Part shown: positions 7,387 through 15,273 of the stretch, in pieces
Layout of the letters: each line of letters opens with the position of its first letter
Numbering within the stretch: position 1 is the first letter of the stretch
From: a virus
IMG/VR virus record: IMGVR_UViG_3300030098_002918
Span: 1,549-40,386 of that record
Strand: one strand, 5' to 3'
Length of the DNA stretch: 38,838 nucleotides
Translations under genes and position numbers: made by a program
The notes under the pieces: generated by a model
What the model was told of the DNA's origin: nothing
The model's input: the letters and a program-made list of their open reading frames with translations, nothing else
Database searches by the model: none

Positions 7387-8241
7387 ATGAATTTCATTAC
7401 TGTGTCAGCTAAAGCAGTTGACAAACCAGAATCTCTTAAATCCAAAATACCTTGCACAGTTTGCAATGTAGAAATTCCTAAACCAGCATTTGGTAAAAGT
7501 TATGTACCTGTCTATGCTCAATTAAAAATATGGGGTAGAAATGCAGCTCTTTTAGCTGGTGTTCCACAAGGACAGCATCTACTTATTGTTGATGGTGAAT
7601 TACTTATTAACTACAACAAAGAGACTCAAACTAATGAGATTGAAATAAAAGCTAGAACAATAGCTCCATATCATGATGGTCCTTCTTGGCCTCCTATTAA
7701 TAATGTCATTCTTTCAGGAAGAACATTTATTGATTTTGATCCTTCAGATCCTAAACAAAGAAACTATAGAGCAACTGACTCTGGATGGATCTTTGCTGAA
7801 CAACGTTTAGCTGTTCAAAATAAACCTATCAGTACAAATAACTATCCTGATATTTATAGTTTCAAAACTGTATACAACAACAATGCTGAATACAGAGGAA
7901 CTAATTATGCAAATGTTATAGCTGATATGCTGAACAGAAAAAATGTACCTGTCACAATAAAAGGTTCATTAGTTCGTGAAGAATCTAAGAATCCTGAAAC
8001 AGGAGATGTTAGACATTATCCAAAAATCTTATTAGCTGATAAAAATGCTTTATGTGTTGCGAAATTAACACCAGAGCCATCACAAAATGTAAAGCCAACA
8101 AAGCCAAAAGCTCAGTCAGCACCTACAGTTATAGCAGATAACCCTTGGAAAGATTCTGATAACTTTCCAAGTTTAGCTCCTGATCCAACTCCTGTTCCTG
8201 CTGTAGCAACAGCACCAGATACGAGCGAAGATCCTTTCTAA
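7387..8241 (+). CDS. ssb: single-stranded DNA-binding protein (SSB-like)
   Basis: I place the start at ATG 7387 (MNFITVSAKAVDKPE), because an in-frame ATG at 7348 lies inside the stem-loop. The 284-residue product has a beta-rich N-terminal part consistent with an OB fold (residues 1-230), then a disordered Pro/Ala/Thr linker, and ends TSEDPF. An acidic tail ending in Pro-Phe is the hallmark by which SSBs recruit replication partners. It directly follows the DNA polymerase gene. The fold was judged by eye and is diverged from bacterial SSB; the tail and neighbourhood are the strongest evidence. Confidence 0.65.
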   Translation: MNFITVSAKAVDKPESLKSKIPCTVCNVEIPKPAFGKSYVPVYAQLKIWGRNAALLAGVPQGQHLLIVDGELLINYNKETQTNEIEIKARTIAPYHDGPSWPPINNVILSGRTFIDFDPSDPKQRNYRATDSGWIFAEQRLAVQNKPISTNNYPDIYSFKTVYNNNAEYRGTNYANVIADMLNRKNVPVTIKGSLVREESKNPETGDVRHYPKILLADKNALCVAKLTPEPSQNVKPTKPKAQSAPTVIADNPWKDSDNFPSLAPDPTPVPAVATAPDTSEDPF

Positions 8242-8250
8242 ATTTCTAGG

Positions 8251-8349
8251 CGTTCATCTCGCAAGCATTAAGTTGCTAAAAGCCAATTGATGTAAGTCGG
8301 GGAGACATTGTGGGTTCGTCCTACTAAGAGCTTCTCCCTCCTAGAACCC
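8251..8349 (+). ncRNA. structured GC-rich leader, possible pseudoknot riboswitch
   Basis: The 126-base gap before the DUF5895-like gene is GC-rich against an AT-rich genome. GGGAGA (8300-8305) can pair with TCTCCC (8333-8338), and GGGTTC (8312-8317) with GAACCC (8344-8349). The two stems interleave, so they form a pseudoknot or compete as a switch. Upstream, CGTTCATC (8251-8258) can pair through CATC with GATG (8289-8292), followed by TAAGTCGGGG. From memory this resembles the CGUUCA and AAGU core of glutamine-sensing RNAs (glnA and Downstream-peptide classes) of marine cyanobacteria and their phages. The class is a guess; the structured nature is better supported. Confidence 0.42.
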
Positions 8350-8367
8350 CCTTAACTACTGCCTCTA

Positions 8368-9384
8368 ATGACGCAATTAACTACGATGCCTTCTTCCAAG
8401 ACAAAACCTAGTTCAATCACAAACTTTGAAGCCTCTTTCTCTATGTTTAGAGAAACCGAATTTATTGATGGTATAGATGGCTTTGGTACTCTTCAACCTT
8501 TACATAACAATGACAAAGCTTATTGGGCCGTAAAGGAAGAAAGTTTAAAAACATGTAAGTGGACTGCCACTGAAAAAGATTTCGATAAAGATTCAGTTCT
8601 TTGGAATCACTCTCACCGTTTTGCTAATGGTGCTAGAGAAACAATGCATGCTTTTATTAAGCCAAGAATCCAAATCATTCACACTTCTAACATCTTAGTT
8701 GTTGATGATCAGATTAAGGATAGAGCTGGTAAACCAATGAATATTATCGTTGGTGATCTTTCTATGCCTCATATCGCTAAAGCTTTTGAAGCTGATAAAG
8801 AACAGGCTGGTGAAAAAGGTGAACGTCAGTATTCAACTAGAACTAAGTATCTAGTTAATATCCTTACTAAGGATAATCAACCAGCTCATGAAGTTCCTCT
8901 AGTTTTTACAGTTAAAGGATTAGCTAGTGTTGACATGTCTCAAATGTTGAAAGACTTTAATAGCCAAATGAACAAGTGTTATAGCACTGGTTTAGAGCTA
9001 AAAGGCAACATGAAGTTCGACAATAGAACTCAATCAACATTTGTCTTTGTACCTCACTTAGATATTCGTTCTGTACCTGCTCGTGGTAATAGAAGCGTCA
9101 ACATCTGTGCAATAGAAGGTTATGAAAAACCTGACTATTCAACAGTTGAGAAAGCAAAAGAATCCATGTTTGAATACTCCATTCCTGTAGAGAATAGAGA
9201 AAAGACATGGGAACAGATGCAAGATGAATTCTTAGGTAATTACATCAACAAACATAGTGAACAGGAAGCTGCAAAGCTTAATGGTGCTTATGGTATTGCT
9301 GATGGAGTTCCAGCTCTAATGCCTAAGACAGTAGCAGTTCTACCAGAAGGTGCAGCTGATACTGGAGAAGACGCAGCTTTATGA
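8368..9384 (+). CDS. DUF5895-like protein, 338 aa
   Basis: A soluble, abundant-looking protein whose style recalls cyanobacterial DUF5895 proteins (name from memory, moderate certainty). Features: an aromatic N-terminal region (FSMFRETEFIDGIDGFGTLQ), a middle beta-rich domain (PLVFTVKGLASVDMSQMLKD near residues 173-192), and an Ala/Glu-rich disordered tail. Position after polymerase and SSB suggests a role in DNA replication or recombination, for example as a strand-annealing partner, but no catalytic residues are visible. The structured leader just upstream implies control at RNA level. Confidence 0.6.
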   Translation: MTQLTTMPSSKTKPSSITNFEASFSMFRETEFIDGIDGFGTLQPLHNNDKAYWAVKEESLKTCKWTATEKDFDKDSVLWNHSHRFANGARETMHAFIKPRIQIIHTSNILVVDDQIKDRAGKPMNIIVGDLSMPHIAKAFEADKEQAGEKGERQYSTRTKYLVNILTKDNQPAHEVPLVFTVKGLASVDMSQMLKDFNSQMNKCYSTGLELKGNMKFDNRTQSTFVFVPHLDIRSVPARGNRSVNICAIEGYEKPDYSTVEKAKESMFEYSIPVENREKTWEQMQDEFLGNYINKHSEQEAAKLNGAYGIADGVPALMPKTVAVLPEGAADTGEDAAL

Positions 9385-9603
9385 TTTAAGTACGATGTTA
9401 TCAGGGCTAACTAGCTCGCTAATTAGTCCTTTTATAATGACATTACGTTGTGTTGCTAACTGTGCAAGGTAAGTTGCTACATGTTTTAAAGCATCTTTAT
9501 CTTCACAGTTATCAATGCTTCTTCTAAACTTTTCAAATACGAACTGATCTTCTAACGGAATTTTATATTCCAAAAATTCTAATTTAGAAGATTTGTCTTC
9601 CAT
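9379..9603 (-). CDS. NblA-like phycobilisome-degradation protein
   Basis: The 74-residue product aligns without gaps to the pattern I recall for NblA/Ycf18: LEDQF (residues 17-21), F26, a hydrophobic 3 residues after that, then a second helix ending AQLATQRN (47-54) in place of EQMMVREN, and hydrophobic I56/L60. Known: NblA is a small helical adaptor that targets phycobilisomes to Clp proteolysis, and some cyanophages carry nblA. Inferred: the phage dismantles host antennae, which would imply a phycobilisome-bearing host. The gene is antisense to its neighbours and overlaps the upstream gene's end by 6 bases. An AGAGGG ribosome binding site and a GTAGAATAAAG element (9621-9631) precede it. 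The family is short and degenerate, so the match needs a profile search. Confidence 0.55.
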   Translation of the reverse strand: MEDKSSKLEFLEYKIPLEDQFVFEKFRRSIDNCEDKDALKHVATYLAQLATQRNVIIKGLISELVSPDNIVLKS

Positions 9604-9651
9604 TTTGAACCCTCTTATTTCTTTATTCTACATGCATCCAGGAGTTTAATT

Positions 9652-9831
9652 ATGTTAAATAAGTTCGGTCCTCTTACTCTAATGGGTGCTGGTATATTTA
9701 CAGCTGCTAATAACCCTATTACATGGGCTGCTGTTGCTAGTTTTGCAACCTTTAAAGTTAGTCAAAAATTTTATAAAAAAGCTAAACAAAGAGCTAAAAC
9801 TAAACTTGAAGAATATGATTTATTTATTTAA
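9652..9831 (+). CDS. 59-aa putative membrane protein
   Basis: ATG preceded by CAGGAG. Residues 6-33 are hydrophobic and Gly/Ala-rich (LTLMGAGIFTAANNPITWAA), followed by a strongly basic helix (SQKFYKKAKQRAKTK). One or two membrane passes with a cytoplasmic basic tail are likely. It converges on a small - strand gene, overlapping by 8 bases. Holin-like features exist but are not diagnostic. Confidence 0.6.
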   Translation: MLNKFGPLTLMGAGIFTAANNPITWAAVASFATFKVSQKFYKKAKQRAKTKLEEYDLFI

Positions 9832-9976
9832 TTAATTCTGAAAGATTTTTCGTTAAATTATTAACACTATTGGACATTGTTTTATATCCATGTCCTACAT
9901 AAATCTGACCACTAACAACACTAGCTGTCATGATTGCCCAAAAGATATAGTACCAACGTGCTTTGATCTGGGTCAC
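9824..9976 (-). CDS. 50-aa putative membrane protein, GTG start
   Basis: On the reverse strand from a GTG at 9976 the product reads (M)TQIKARWYYIFWAIMTASVV followed by a Gly- and Asn-rich tail. The hydrophobic aromatic helix suggests one membrane pass. Tiny proteins of this style are familiar from cyanophage genomes. The start is non-ATG without a clear ribosome binding site; an internal ATG would remove the helix. Converges with the gene ending at 9831. Confidence 0.45.
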   Translation of the reverse strand: MTQIKARWYYIFWAIMTASVVSGQIYVGHGYKTMSNSVNNLTKNLSELIK

Positions 9977-10021
9977 AAGAATCTTGTATTCTTATCCAAC
10001 ACTAACTCAATTTCAACTTAA

Positions 10022-10927
10022 ATGACAAATGAAATTTATTCTGAGCTAAATGAAGCTCAAAAGATTATCTATACACGCTCTATGATTGGTAGAGCTTTTT
10101 CTGATTTCGATCATGGACAAATCTGTACCATTTATCGTGTAGGAAAAAATTGTATAGTAAAAAGAAAAAATGGGATAGAAGAAAAATATCCTGCAGAAGA
10201 TATCAAAGTTGCTTACTTAAAATTTATACAAAGAGAAGTTCCTTTCTTTTCTTATCTTGGTCCTAATTATCGTGGTCCAATTCCTTGGCCTTATCAATCC
10301 AATACTTATATACTTCTTAAAGGTTGGAATTATGCCTATCAAGGATCTCATAAGATTCCAGAAGCAAGGATGCAACAACTCTGGGCTAATTCATTTACTA
10401 ATTTAAAAAGTATTGAATCAGTTAAAAGTGTACTTGATAATTTAAATGATGATGATCCAGATGATGAAGGATTAGAAGATACAGAAAAAGCATTAGGACA
10501 TATTATGACTCCTTATAAATATTGTTCTTGCCAAGCTTTTCAAAAACAACTTAAAAACTTAGATCAATTTAAAGAAGAATTCTATGAAAATTATCAACCT
10601 ATGTGTAAACATCTCCATTGGTATGACAACTTTAAATTATTCCAGAGGAAACGCAATGAACTAGCAGAAGACTTAGGAGGAAGATCTCCAATGAATGTTG
10701 TTATTTGGTTCTATATTCCACCTGCTAAACAATATCAAAAGGGTACCTTTAAGCTCTGGTGGACTAGAAAAGGACTATATTCTGACATATGTAACTGGAA
10801 ACAAATTAATTCCTTAAGTCAATGGGATGCATGGAGTTATTTCGATAGGATGTTAGAGAAAGGTTTTATTCCTTATGAATCCTCTACTGTCCCAAAATTA
10901 AAATCTATACTATGCGGAAAGTCTTAA
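10022..10927 (+). CDS. putative SWIM-type zinc protein, 301 aa
   Basis: Near residues 165-200 the sequence YCSCQAFQKQ...MCKHLHWY gives a C-x-C...C-x-H pattern like the SWIM zinc finger, a DNA- or protein-binding module. The rest is mixed alpha/beta with many aromatics and an acidic loop (NLNDDDPDDEGLED). The last 16 bases overlap the next gene. Placement among replication genes suggests a DNA-related role. The cyanophage family itself is not one I can name. Confidence 0.65.
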   Translation: MTNEIYSELNEAQKIIYTRSMIGRAFSDFDHGQICTIYRVGKNCIVKRKNGIEEKYPAEDIKVAYLKFIQREVPFFSYLGPNYRGPIPWPYQSNTYILLKGWNYAYQGSHKIPEARMQQLWANSFTNLKSIESVKSVLDNLNDDDPDDEGLEDTEKALGHIMTPYKYCSCQAFQKQLKNLDQFKEEFYENYQPMCKHLHWYDNFKLFQRKRNELAEDLGGRSPMNVVIWFYIPPAKQYQKGTFKLWWTRKGLYSDICNWKQINSLSQWDAWSYFDRMLEKGFIPYESSTVPKLKSILCGKS

Positions 10928-11115
10928 TAGATGGTCTTAAAGCACATGCTCTAGGTCACATCGAAAAACATAAAGCTAACATTGAAATTTATTTACATGG
11001 ATCTGTAGGTATTGGAGAACACTCTGATATTATTGCTGCAATTCAAACTGAATTAGACCATATTGCACACTATGAAGATCAATTAGAAGTGATTGATAAA
11101 TACTTTAGTATATAA
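10912..11115 (+). CDS. conserved cyanophage-type small protein, 67 aa
   Basis: A compact helical product with a His-rich first helix (GLKAHALGHIEKHKANIEIY), the loop GIGEHSDI, and a helix rich in Glu, Asp and His. I recall very similar HIxKHKAN...GIGEHSDI proteins as a recurrent hypothetical family in cyanomyoviruses. Function unknown. It overlaps the upstream gene by 16 bases and is followed at once by a stem-loop. Confidence 0.75.
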   Translation: MRKVLIDGLKAHALGHIEKHKANIEIYLHGSVGIGEHSDIIAAIQTELDHIAHYEDQLEVIDKYFSI

Positions 11116-11118
11116 CTA

Positions 11119-11141
11119 AACGTCCTTTAAGTTATGACGTT
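11119..11141 (+). promoter_or_regulatory. AACGTC/GACGTT stem-loop
   Basis: Six perfect base pairs around an 11-base loop, starting four bases after a stop codon and ending 28 bases before the next ATG. It shares its arms, the CGTCCT and ATGACGTTAAA words and its position with the stem-loop at 7335-7356. The pair is therefore probably a repeated functional element, not chance. Confidence 0.5.
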
Positions 11142-11169
11142 AAACTGACTTCAATTTAACTCAACTCTA

Positions 11170-11907
11170 ATGACACAATCTAATCTTTCTCTCCTTAATA
11201 AGGCTCCAAAAGAAATGCCTTTTAAGGAATTAATTAATCAAAGAGCAGCTTTAACTAGAACAATACCTCTTTTAGATGATGAATCAAAAGAGATTGCAAA
11301 AGCTGATCTTGCTGCAGTCGCTAAGGAATGTTCACCTAAATGGGATGATCTCTATGTAACTAGAGAAAATTTAAAATCAATTATTAATAATTTAAAAGAA
11401 GAAAAATCTCAAGTTGATAAAAGTATCAAATCAAAAACAAATGATCTTGATTCTTTAAATGTTTTACTTAGAGAAATCAGAAGAACTTTTCCACCACATT
11501 CTGATTGTGATACCTTCTCAGGTAAATACTTTCAGTTTAAAGTTAAAGCATACACACCAGGACAACAGTATTCTTTGAAACTTGTACAGACAAAAGACTT
11601 CTTTGAATTTTCTCCAGAAGATCAGGAGAAGTTCTTTTATAAAGAAGAAAAGATTGAAACTAAGGAAACCGTGATAACGTCAATATCAGGTAAGGAAGTT
11701 AAACGAACGACTGAACCTAAGACAACAACACAATTTATTCTGAATCAAGATGCAGTCATCAGTGCTTACCAAGACGGAAGTCTCCCCCATGGAATCAAAG
11801 TCATCCAAAATTACAGAATTACCACAAAGCGAATCAGTGGCGAGCTGGACGTGGAAACATCCGAATATACAAAACAGTTTCTTCGAGAATCTAATACCTC
11901 CAAGTGA
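11170..11907 (+). CDS. coiled-coil protein with Gp157-like layout, 245 aa
   Basis: Residues 55-105 form a long charged coiled coil (ENLKSIINNLKEEKSQVDKS), followed by a beta-rich C-terminal part (QFILNQDAVISAYQDGSLPH, then GIKVIQNYRI). This order recalls siphovirus Gp157 proteins, found beside SSB and recombination genes. The match is architectural only. The gene lies in the replication region behind a stem-loop leader, and its last 119 bases overlap the next gene in another frame. Confidence 0.55.
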   Translation: MTQSNLSLLNKAPKEMPFKELINQRAALTRTIPLLDDESKEIAKADLAAVAKECSPKWDDLYVTRENLKSIINNLKEEKSQVDKSIKSKTNDLDSLNVLLREIRRTFPPHSDCDTFSGKYFQFKVKAYTPGQQYSLKLVQTKDFFEFSPEDQEKFFYKEEKIETKETVITSISGKEVKRTTEPKTTTQFILNQDAVISAYQDGSLPHGIKVIQNYRITTKRISGELDVETSEYTKQFLRESNTSK

Positions 11908-12184
11908 TGTAGAGGAAGCTCATCTCTACATGTGCTGTCATCAACATAATGAGCAAGACTTCGACCTCCAGCTTAAAACTATGGAGCTGGAGTTAGATGA
12001 ATACTTAGATGCTGATGATAGACCAGTAGAAGATTTAATTGCTGATACTCGTTCTAATCAGATTCGTTATTTGAAAAGTAAAAGATATCATCATAATGCT
12101 CGTTGTTGTTATTGGTACTGGATGCAAAGAGAATCAGATGCTAACCATAAAAAAGCAAAACGTAAAAAGAAAGTTCAAAAGTAA
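11789..12184 (+). CDS. hypothetical protein, 131 aa
   Basis: The likely start is the ATG at 11789 (MESKSSKITELPQSES), giving a 119-base overlap with the preceding gene. The middle is acidic and helical (LQLKTMELELDEYLDADDRP); the C-terminus is Tyr/Trp-rich then very basic (KKAKRKKKVQK), suiting nucleic-acid or membrane contact. Three Cys residues are scattered without a clear zinc pattern. No family recognised. Confidence 0.6.
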   Translation: MESKSSKITELPQSESVASWTWKHPNIQNSFFENLIPPSDVEEAHLYMCCHQHNEQDFDLQLKTMELELDEYLDADDRPVEDLIADTRSNQIRYLKSKRYHHNARCCYWYWMQRESDANHKKAKRKKKVQK

Positions 12185-12192
12185 AATTCGTA

Positions 12193-12203
12193 TAGAATAA
12201 AAG
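12193..12203 (+). promoter_or_regulatory. GAATAAAA element, candidate phage promoter
   Basis: TAGAATAAAAG lies 17 bases before the ATG at 12221 in a 36-base gap. It shares the GAATAAAA core with elements upstream of three - strand fibre-region genes (31320-31349, 32311-32340, 35370-35396). The core is short and AT-rich, so a single instance is weak evidence. Confidence 0.3.
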
Positions 12204-12220
12204 AACAAATAAAGGAGTTC

Positions 12221-12487
12221 ATGGAAAGAGATCCAGCTAATCTATACAATTTGCTCGCTGGGTTTACTCAGGAAGGAACTCCTTTAGAAGCTTTAGTTGG
12301 TAGCAAAATTGAATGGGGTGTTACTGTTTTAACTGCTGCAATGCTTGCTAATGAGAATTTAGCAGGAAGTATGGAGGCACAAGAGATGGTTGATGGTGCT
12401 ATTAATTATTACAACCTAATCCAGGAACGCTTGGCTTATTACAGACAGAACCAAGTCCATGCTCTTGAAAAGATGATTGATAAATAA
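12221..12487 (+). CDS. hypothetical helical protein, 88 aa
   Basis: Begins 11 bases after AAAGGAG. The product is helical and acidic (NLYNLLAGFTQEGTPLEALV, later LIQERLAYYRQNQV). No membrane or metal motifs. The TAGAATAAAAG at 12193-12203, just upstream, resembles the core of the repeat before the fibre genes, so it may have its own promoter. A stem-loop follows at 12502. Confidence 0.7.
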   Translation: MERDPANLYNLLAGFTQEGTPLEALVGSKIEWGVTVLTAAMLANENLAGSMEAQEMVDGAINYYNLIQERLAYYRQNQVHALEKMIDK

Positions 12488-12501
12488 TATTTATTCCTAA
12501 A

Positions 12502-12536
12502 AATGCTGGCGTTAAAATAATACTATCGCCAGTATT
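12502..12536 (+). promoter_or_regulatory. stem-loop before the + strand tail fibre
   Basis: AATGCTGGCG (12502-12511) pairs with CGCCAGTATT (12527-12536): ten pairs with one G-T wobble around a 15-base A/T loop. It ends 11 bases before the fibre's ATG. It could be a terminator for the preceding gene lacking a T-run, or a translational control hairpin for the fibre. Confidence 0.5.
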
Positions 12537-12547
12537 CGTGGGAAAGA

Positions 12548-14473
12548 ATGTCACAAACAAAAGCCCAATTAATTAGTGATTTAGTTCAAGCATTAAATTT
12601 TACAGGGACATCCAGTGCTCCAGCTAATGGGATGTATTTGTCAGCAGCTAATACTATTAAGTTAGCTACTAATTCAAATGGAAGATTAACAATAGATAGT
12701 TCAGGTAATGCAACTTTTACAGGTACATGTACTGCTACAACTTTTATAGGTGCTTTAACTGGTACATCAACTAAAATTGATCTTAATTCAAATAATGATA
12801 ATACTGCTTTCAGAGTTCCTTTTACAAGTGGAAATTCAGGGAGTGTCTTTTTGTATGCAGATAATGCTGATGGAATGACATATAACCCCAGTACTGGGAA
12901 ACTTACTGCTCAACAACTACAAGGAACTTTAACTACTGCTGCTCAAACAAATATAACTTCTCTTGGTACTTTATCTAATTTACAAATTGCTAATCATCTT
13001 GGATTAGGTATAGCTGGAGCAGAATTTGGTAGTGGTGTAAAAACAATTCTTTTACAAGGAGGTAGTAGTACAAAATCTGGATGTATTGATTTTAAAGAAT
13101 ATAGTTCAGGTACAAGGTTAGCCAATATTTTTGTTCAAAATGACACCAGTTATGGAATGTCTATCGGTACAAGTTGTAGTGGACAAAATGGTGACTTTAT
13201 AAGATTTCATACAGGTGCTTTAGGTTCTGAAAAAGTCCGCATTACATCAGCAGGTAATGTTGGTATAGGTACAACAAGTCCTAGTAACTTATTGCATGTT
13301 GCTGGTGTACTTGAATGTTCCAATATAAAAATTCTCGGCACAAATTCATTTGAAAGTAGTGCAAATGTTTTTGAAGGTAAAGGAACTAATGGAGCAAGGT
13401 TGAGATCAGCATTATCAGACGCTACTGTACCTACTTTTTCAAATAAAGATGATACAAACACTGGTATGTTCTTACCTGGTTCAGATGTTCTAGGGTTAAC
13501 GACTGGTGGAGCAGAAAGACTTCGCATTGATTCGAGTGGAAGATTATTAATAGCAAAAGGAACTGCAAGCACTACTACTTCTCAAATTCAAATTGGAGAT
13601 CCTGCAGGTGGATATACATGGGATGTAGGAGACGTACCACAGGTGTTAATTGCTGGTGTTAATAATGAATCACCTACAAGCGGAACATTAAATATTGCTC
13701 TTAGAGTAGCAGATGAAAATAATAATAATATGTTCCAAATCCACAATAGAGGTGGAGGTAATAGTGACGTTGGTGAGGTTTACATGGCTGGAAAAGTTGG
13801 GATAGGTACAACAAGTCCTAGTGAACAATTCCATCTTTTAAAGAGTCATAATGGACACACTAGAGCAGTTATTCAAAACAACTGGGGTGCTAGTGCTACA
13901 GCACAATTAAAACTAATATCACCAACTGATGAATTTCAATTAATTAAATATGCTTCTGGTCCTGCTGCTCTTAATCTTTCTAATAACAGCAGAATTTATC
14001 ATAGTGTTGGTGGACAAGTTAGACATCAAATAACTGCTGATACTGCTGGACAGACAGCATGTGTAGTTAATACTCCTGCTGATGGTGGTGTTAACTCTCA
14101 ATATGTAACTGCAACAAAAGCTGCATCAGGAAATTATAATACCTTTCGAGTTACTATTAATCAAAGCAGTTGGGGTTCATTCTTTTTAAAAGTATATGTT
14201 TCTGCTCACGATGGAAATTCCGCTTATAAATGGGTAACTGGATATATGAATACTGGATTTTCCACGGTACTTAATACATTAAGCAATATGAGTGGAAATT
14301 TTTCTGGTGGTACTGCAACAAATACACATATAAGTGGTCAGACATGGAAATATGAAATAATAACTAATGGTGGTAATAGTTCTGTAACTCACCCTGTAAT
14401 GGGTGTTGAACTTATATTTGGTGGGAATGGAAACATGTTAGACACTGGTTCCATTTCTCTCGAAATTTCTTAA
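12548..14473 (+). CDS. tail-fibre-like protein with GIGTTSPS repeats, 641 aa
   Basis: A Ser/Thr/Gly/Asn-rich beta protein. Two copies of the GIGTTSPS motif (residues 239 and 418) mark the repeat unit typical of phage fibres and adhesins carrying intramolecular-chaperone-type stalks. Phrases such as [20 protein letters not shown] and ERLRIDSSGRLL recur in the fibre genes on the other strand. The last 130 residues differ (beta-sandwich-like, NTFRVTINQSSWGSFFLKVY) and are probably the receptor-binding head. Inferred role: adhesion to the host surface. It is the only fibre on this strand, about 15 kb from the main fibre cluster. Confidence 0.85.
   Translation: MSQTKAQLISDLVQALNFTGTSSAPANGMYLSAANTIKLATNSNGRLTIDSSGNATFTGTCTATTFIGALTGTSTKIDLNSNNDNTAFRVPFTSGNSGSVFLYADNADGMTYNPSTGKLTAQQLQGTLTTAAQTNITSLGTLSNLQIANHLGLGIAGAEFGSGVKTILLQGGSSTKSGCIDFKEYSSGTRLANIFVQNDTSYGMSIGTSCSGQNGDFIRFHTGALGSEKVRITSAGNVGIGTTSPSNLLHVAGVLECSNIKILGTNSFESSANVFEGKGTNGARLRSALSDATVPTFSNKDDTNTGMFLPGSDVLGLTTGGAERLRIDSSGRLLIAKGTASTTTSQIQIGDPAGGYTWDVGDVPQVLIAGVNNESPTSGTLNIALRVADENNNNMFQIHNRGGGNSDVGEVYMAGKVGIGTTSPSEQFHLLKSHNGHTRAVIQNNWGASATAQLKLISPTDEFQLIKYASGPAALNLSNNSRIYHSVGGQVRHQITADTAGQTACVVNTPADGGVNSQYVTATKAASGNYNTFRVTINQSSWGSFFLKVYVSAHDGNSAYKWVTGYMNTGFSTVLNTLSNMSGNFSGGTATNTHISGQTWKYEIITNGGNSSVTHPVMGVELIFGGNGNMLDTGSISLEIS
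13262..13285 (+). repeat. fibre-module DNA repeat (GIGTTSP unit)
   Basis: GGTATAGGTACAACAAGTCC and flanking bases encode GIGTTSPS. Near-identical copies occur at 13799-13822 on this strand and, on the - strand, at 31012-31032, 31207-31227 (two differences), 33348-33368 and 36357-36377. Conservation at synonymous positions shows recent copying or gene conversion, not only protein constraint. Confidence 0.7.
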
Positions 14474-14485
14474 TAAGAGGTCATT

Positions 14486-14704
14486 ATGTCTGTAGTTAAA
14501 AATGCAAGATGGATTATTGCAGAAAGCGATCCAATGAAACAGGTAGAAATTGTTTTTGATGACATACCTTGTAAGTATGCTTCATCATCTGATGATGATG
14601 GTTGGAGTGATTTACAAGCGTGGGTTAATTCTGGCAATACAATTATTGCATGGAGTAAAGAGGCATCATCAACACCTGATTTCATTACATCATCAAGATC
14701 ATGA
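14486..14704 (+). CDS. hypothetical acidic protein, 72 aa
   Basis: Follows the fibre gene by 12 bases with AGAGG upstream. The product (MSVVKNARWIIAESDPMKQV) is acidic with a Ser/Asp cluster (SSSDDDGWSD). Fibre-adjacent small proteins are often assembly helpers or minor virion proteins, but nothing here proves it. Confidence 0.65.
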   Translation: MSVVKNARWIIAESDPMKQVEIVFDDIPCKYASSSDDDGWSDLQAWVNSGNTIIAWSKEASSTPDFITSSRS

Positions 14705-14783
14705 AAGCAATAGAAGCATTTTAAATTTAGTAGGAATACAATACTTAATGCCTAAACCTGTTTAATTCGGAGGGATTTTCCTA

Positions 14784-15098
14784 ATGGCATTAACTGAAAC
14801 AATTGAATACGACAAAATTGAAGTCGTAGGCCAGTACAAAGCTGTACAGGTCAGAAAAGCAACAGTTATCAAGAAAGATGGTGTTGAACTAACTCGTTCA
14901 TTCAATAGATTTGTACTTGATCCAGGTACTCTTGATGAATCTGATAATCTTGTTGATAATCCTTTATCAAAAGAACCAGATGGTACAACTGATATTGCAG
15001 ACGAAGTAAAAAGTATTTGCACAGCAGCTTGGACAACAGCCGTAAAGGATGCGTGGAAAGCTAAGTTAATTGCTGACAAGTCTTCTGGACCTGGCTAA
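14784..15098 (+). CDS. conserved cyanophage-type protein, 104 aa
   Basis: Strong ribosome binding site GGAGGG at 14770. The N-terminus ALTETIEYDKIEVVGQYKAV and the following basic strand, then a Trp-containing helix (AAWTTAVKDAWKAKL), match a hypothetical family I recall near fibre genes in cyanomyoviruses. Probably a small virion or assembly protein. It ends one base before a converging gene's stop. Confidence 0.72.
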   Translation: MALTETIEYDKIEVVGQYKAVQVRKATVIKKDGVELTRSFNRFVLDPGTLDESDNLVDNPLSKEPDGTTDIADEVKSICTAAWTTAVKDAWKAKLIADKSSGPG

Positions 15099-15230
15099 TT
15101 ATTTCTTACGCTTACGTTCAAAGTGGAGATCTATTCTCAATTTGCCATAGTACAAAATACCAAGCCAGATTGAGAATGCTACTCCATCAAACCAACTTAG
15201 ACTATGCCAAGCATCTACTGCTCCATCCAT
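15099..15230 (-). CDS. 43-aa putative membrane protein
   Basis: On the reverse strand: an N-terminal Trp-rich stretch (MDGAVDAWHSLSWFDGVAFS), a hydrophobic helix to about residue 28, then a basic tail (HFERKRKK). Single-pass topology with the tail inside is likely. Its stop abuts the stop of the gene ending at 15098 exactly, as expected for two real convergent genes. Confidence 0.55.
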   Translation of the reverse strand: MDGAVDAWHSLSWFDGVAFSIWLGILYYGKLRIDLHFERKRKK

Positions 15231-15273
15231 GTCTTATATCTTTTTAGCTAAATCCATCATCTCACATGGACAT

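Noticed and set aside
13207-13572. Long antisense open frame inside the + strand fibre
   Set aside because: Shadow of low-complexity, A/T-ending codons; no ribosome binding site or recognisable protein. Similar shadows lie opposite the - strand fibres (33668-33880, 34268-34522, 37156-37431, 38144-38437).
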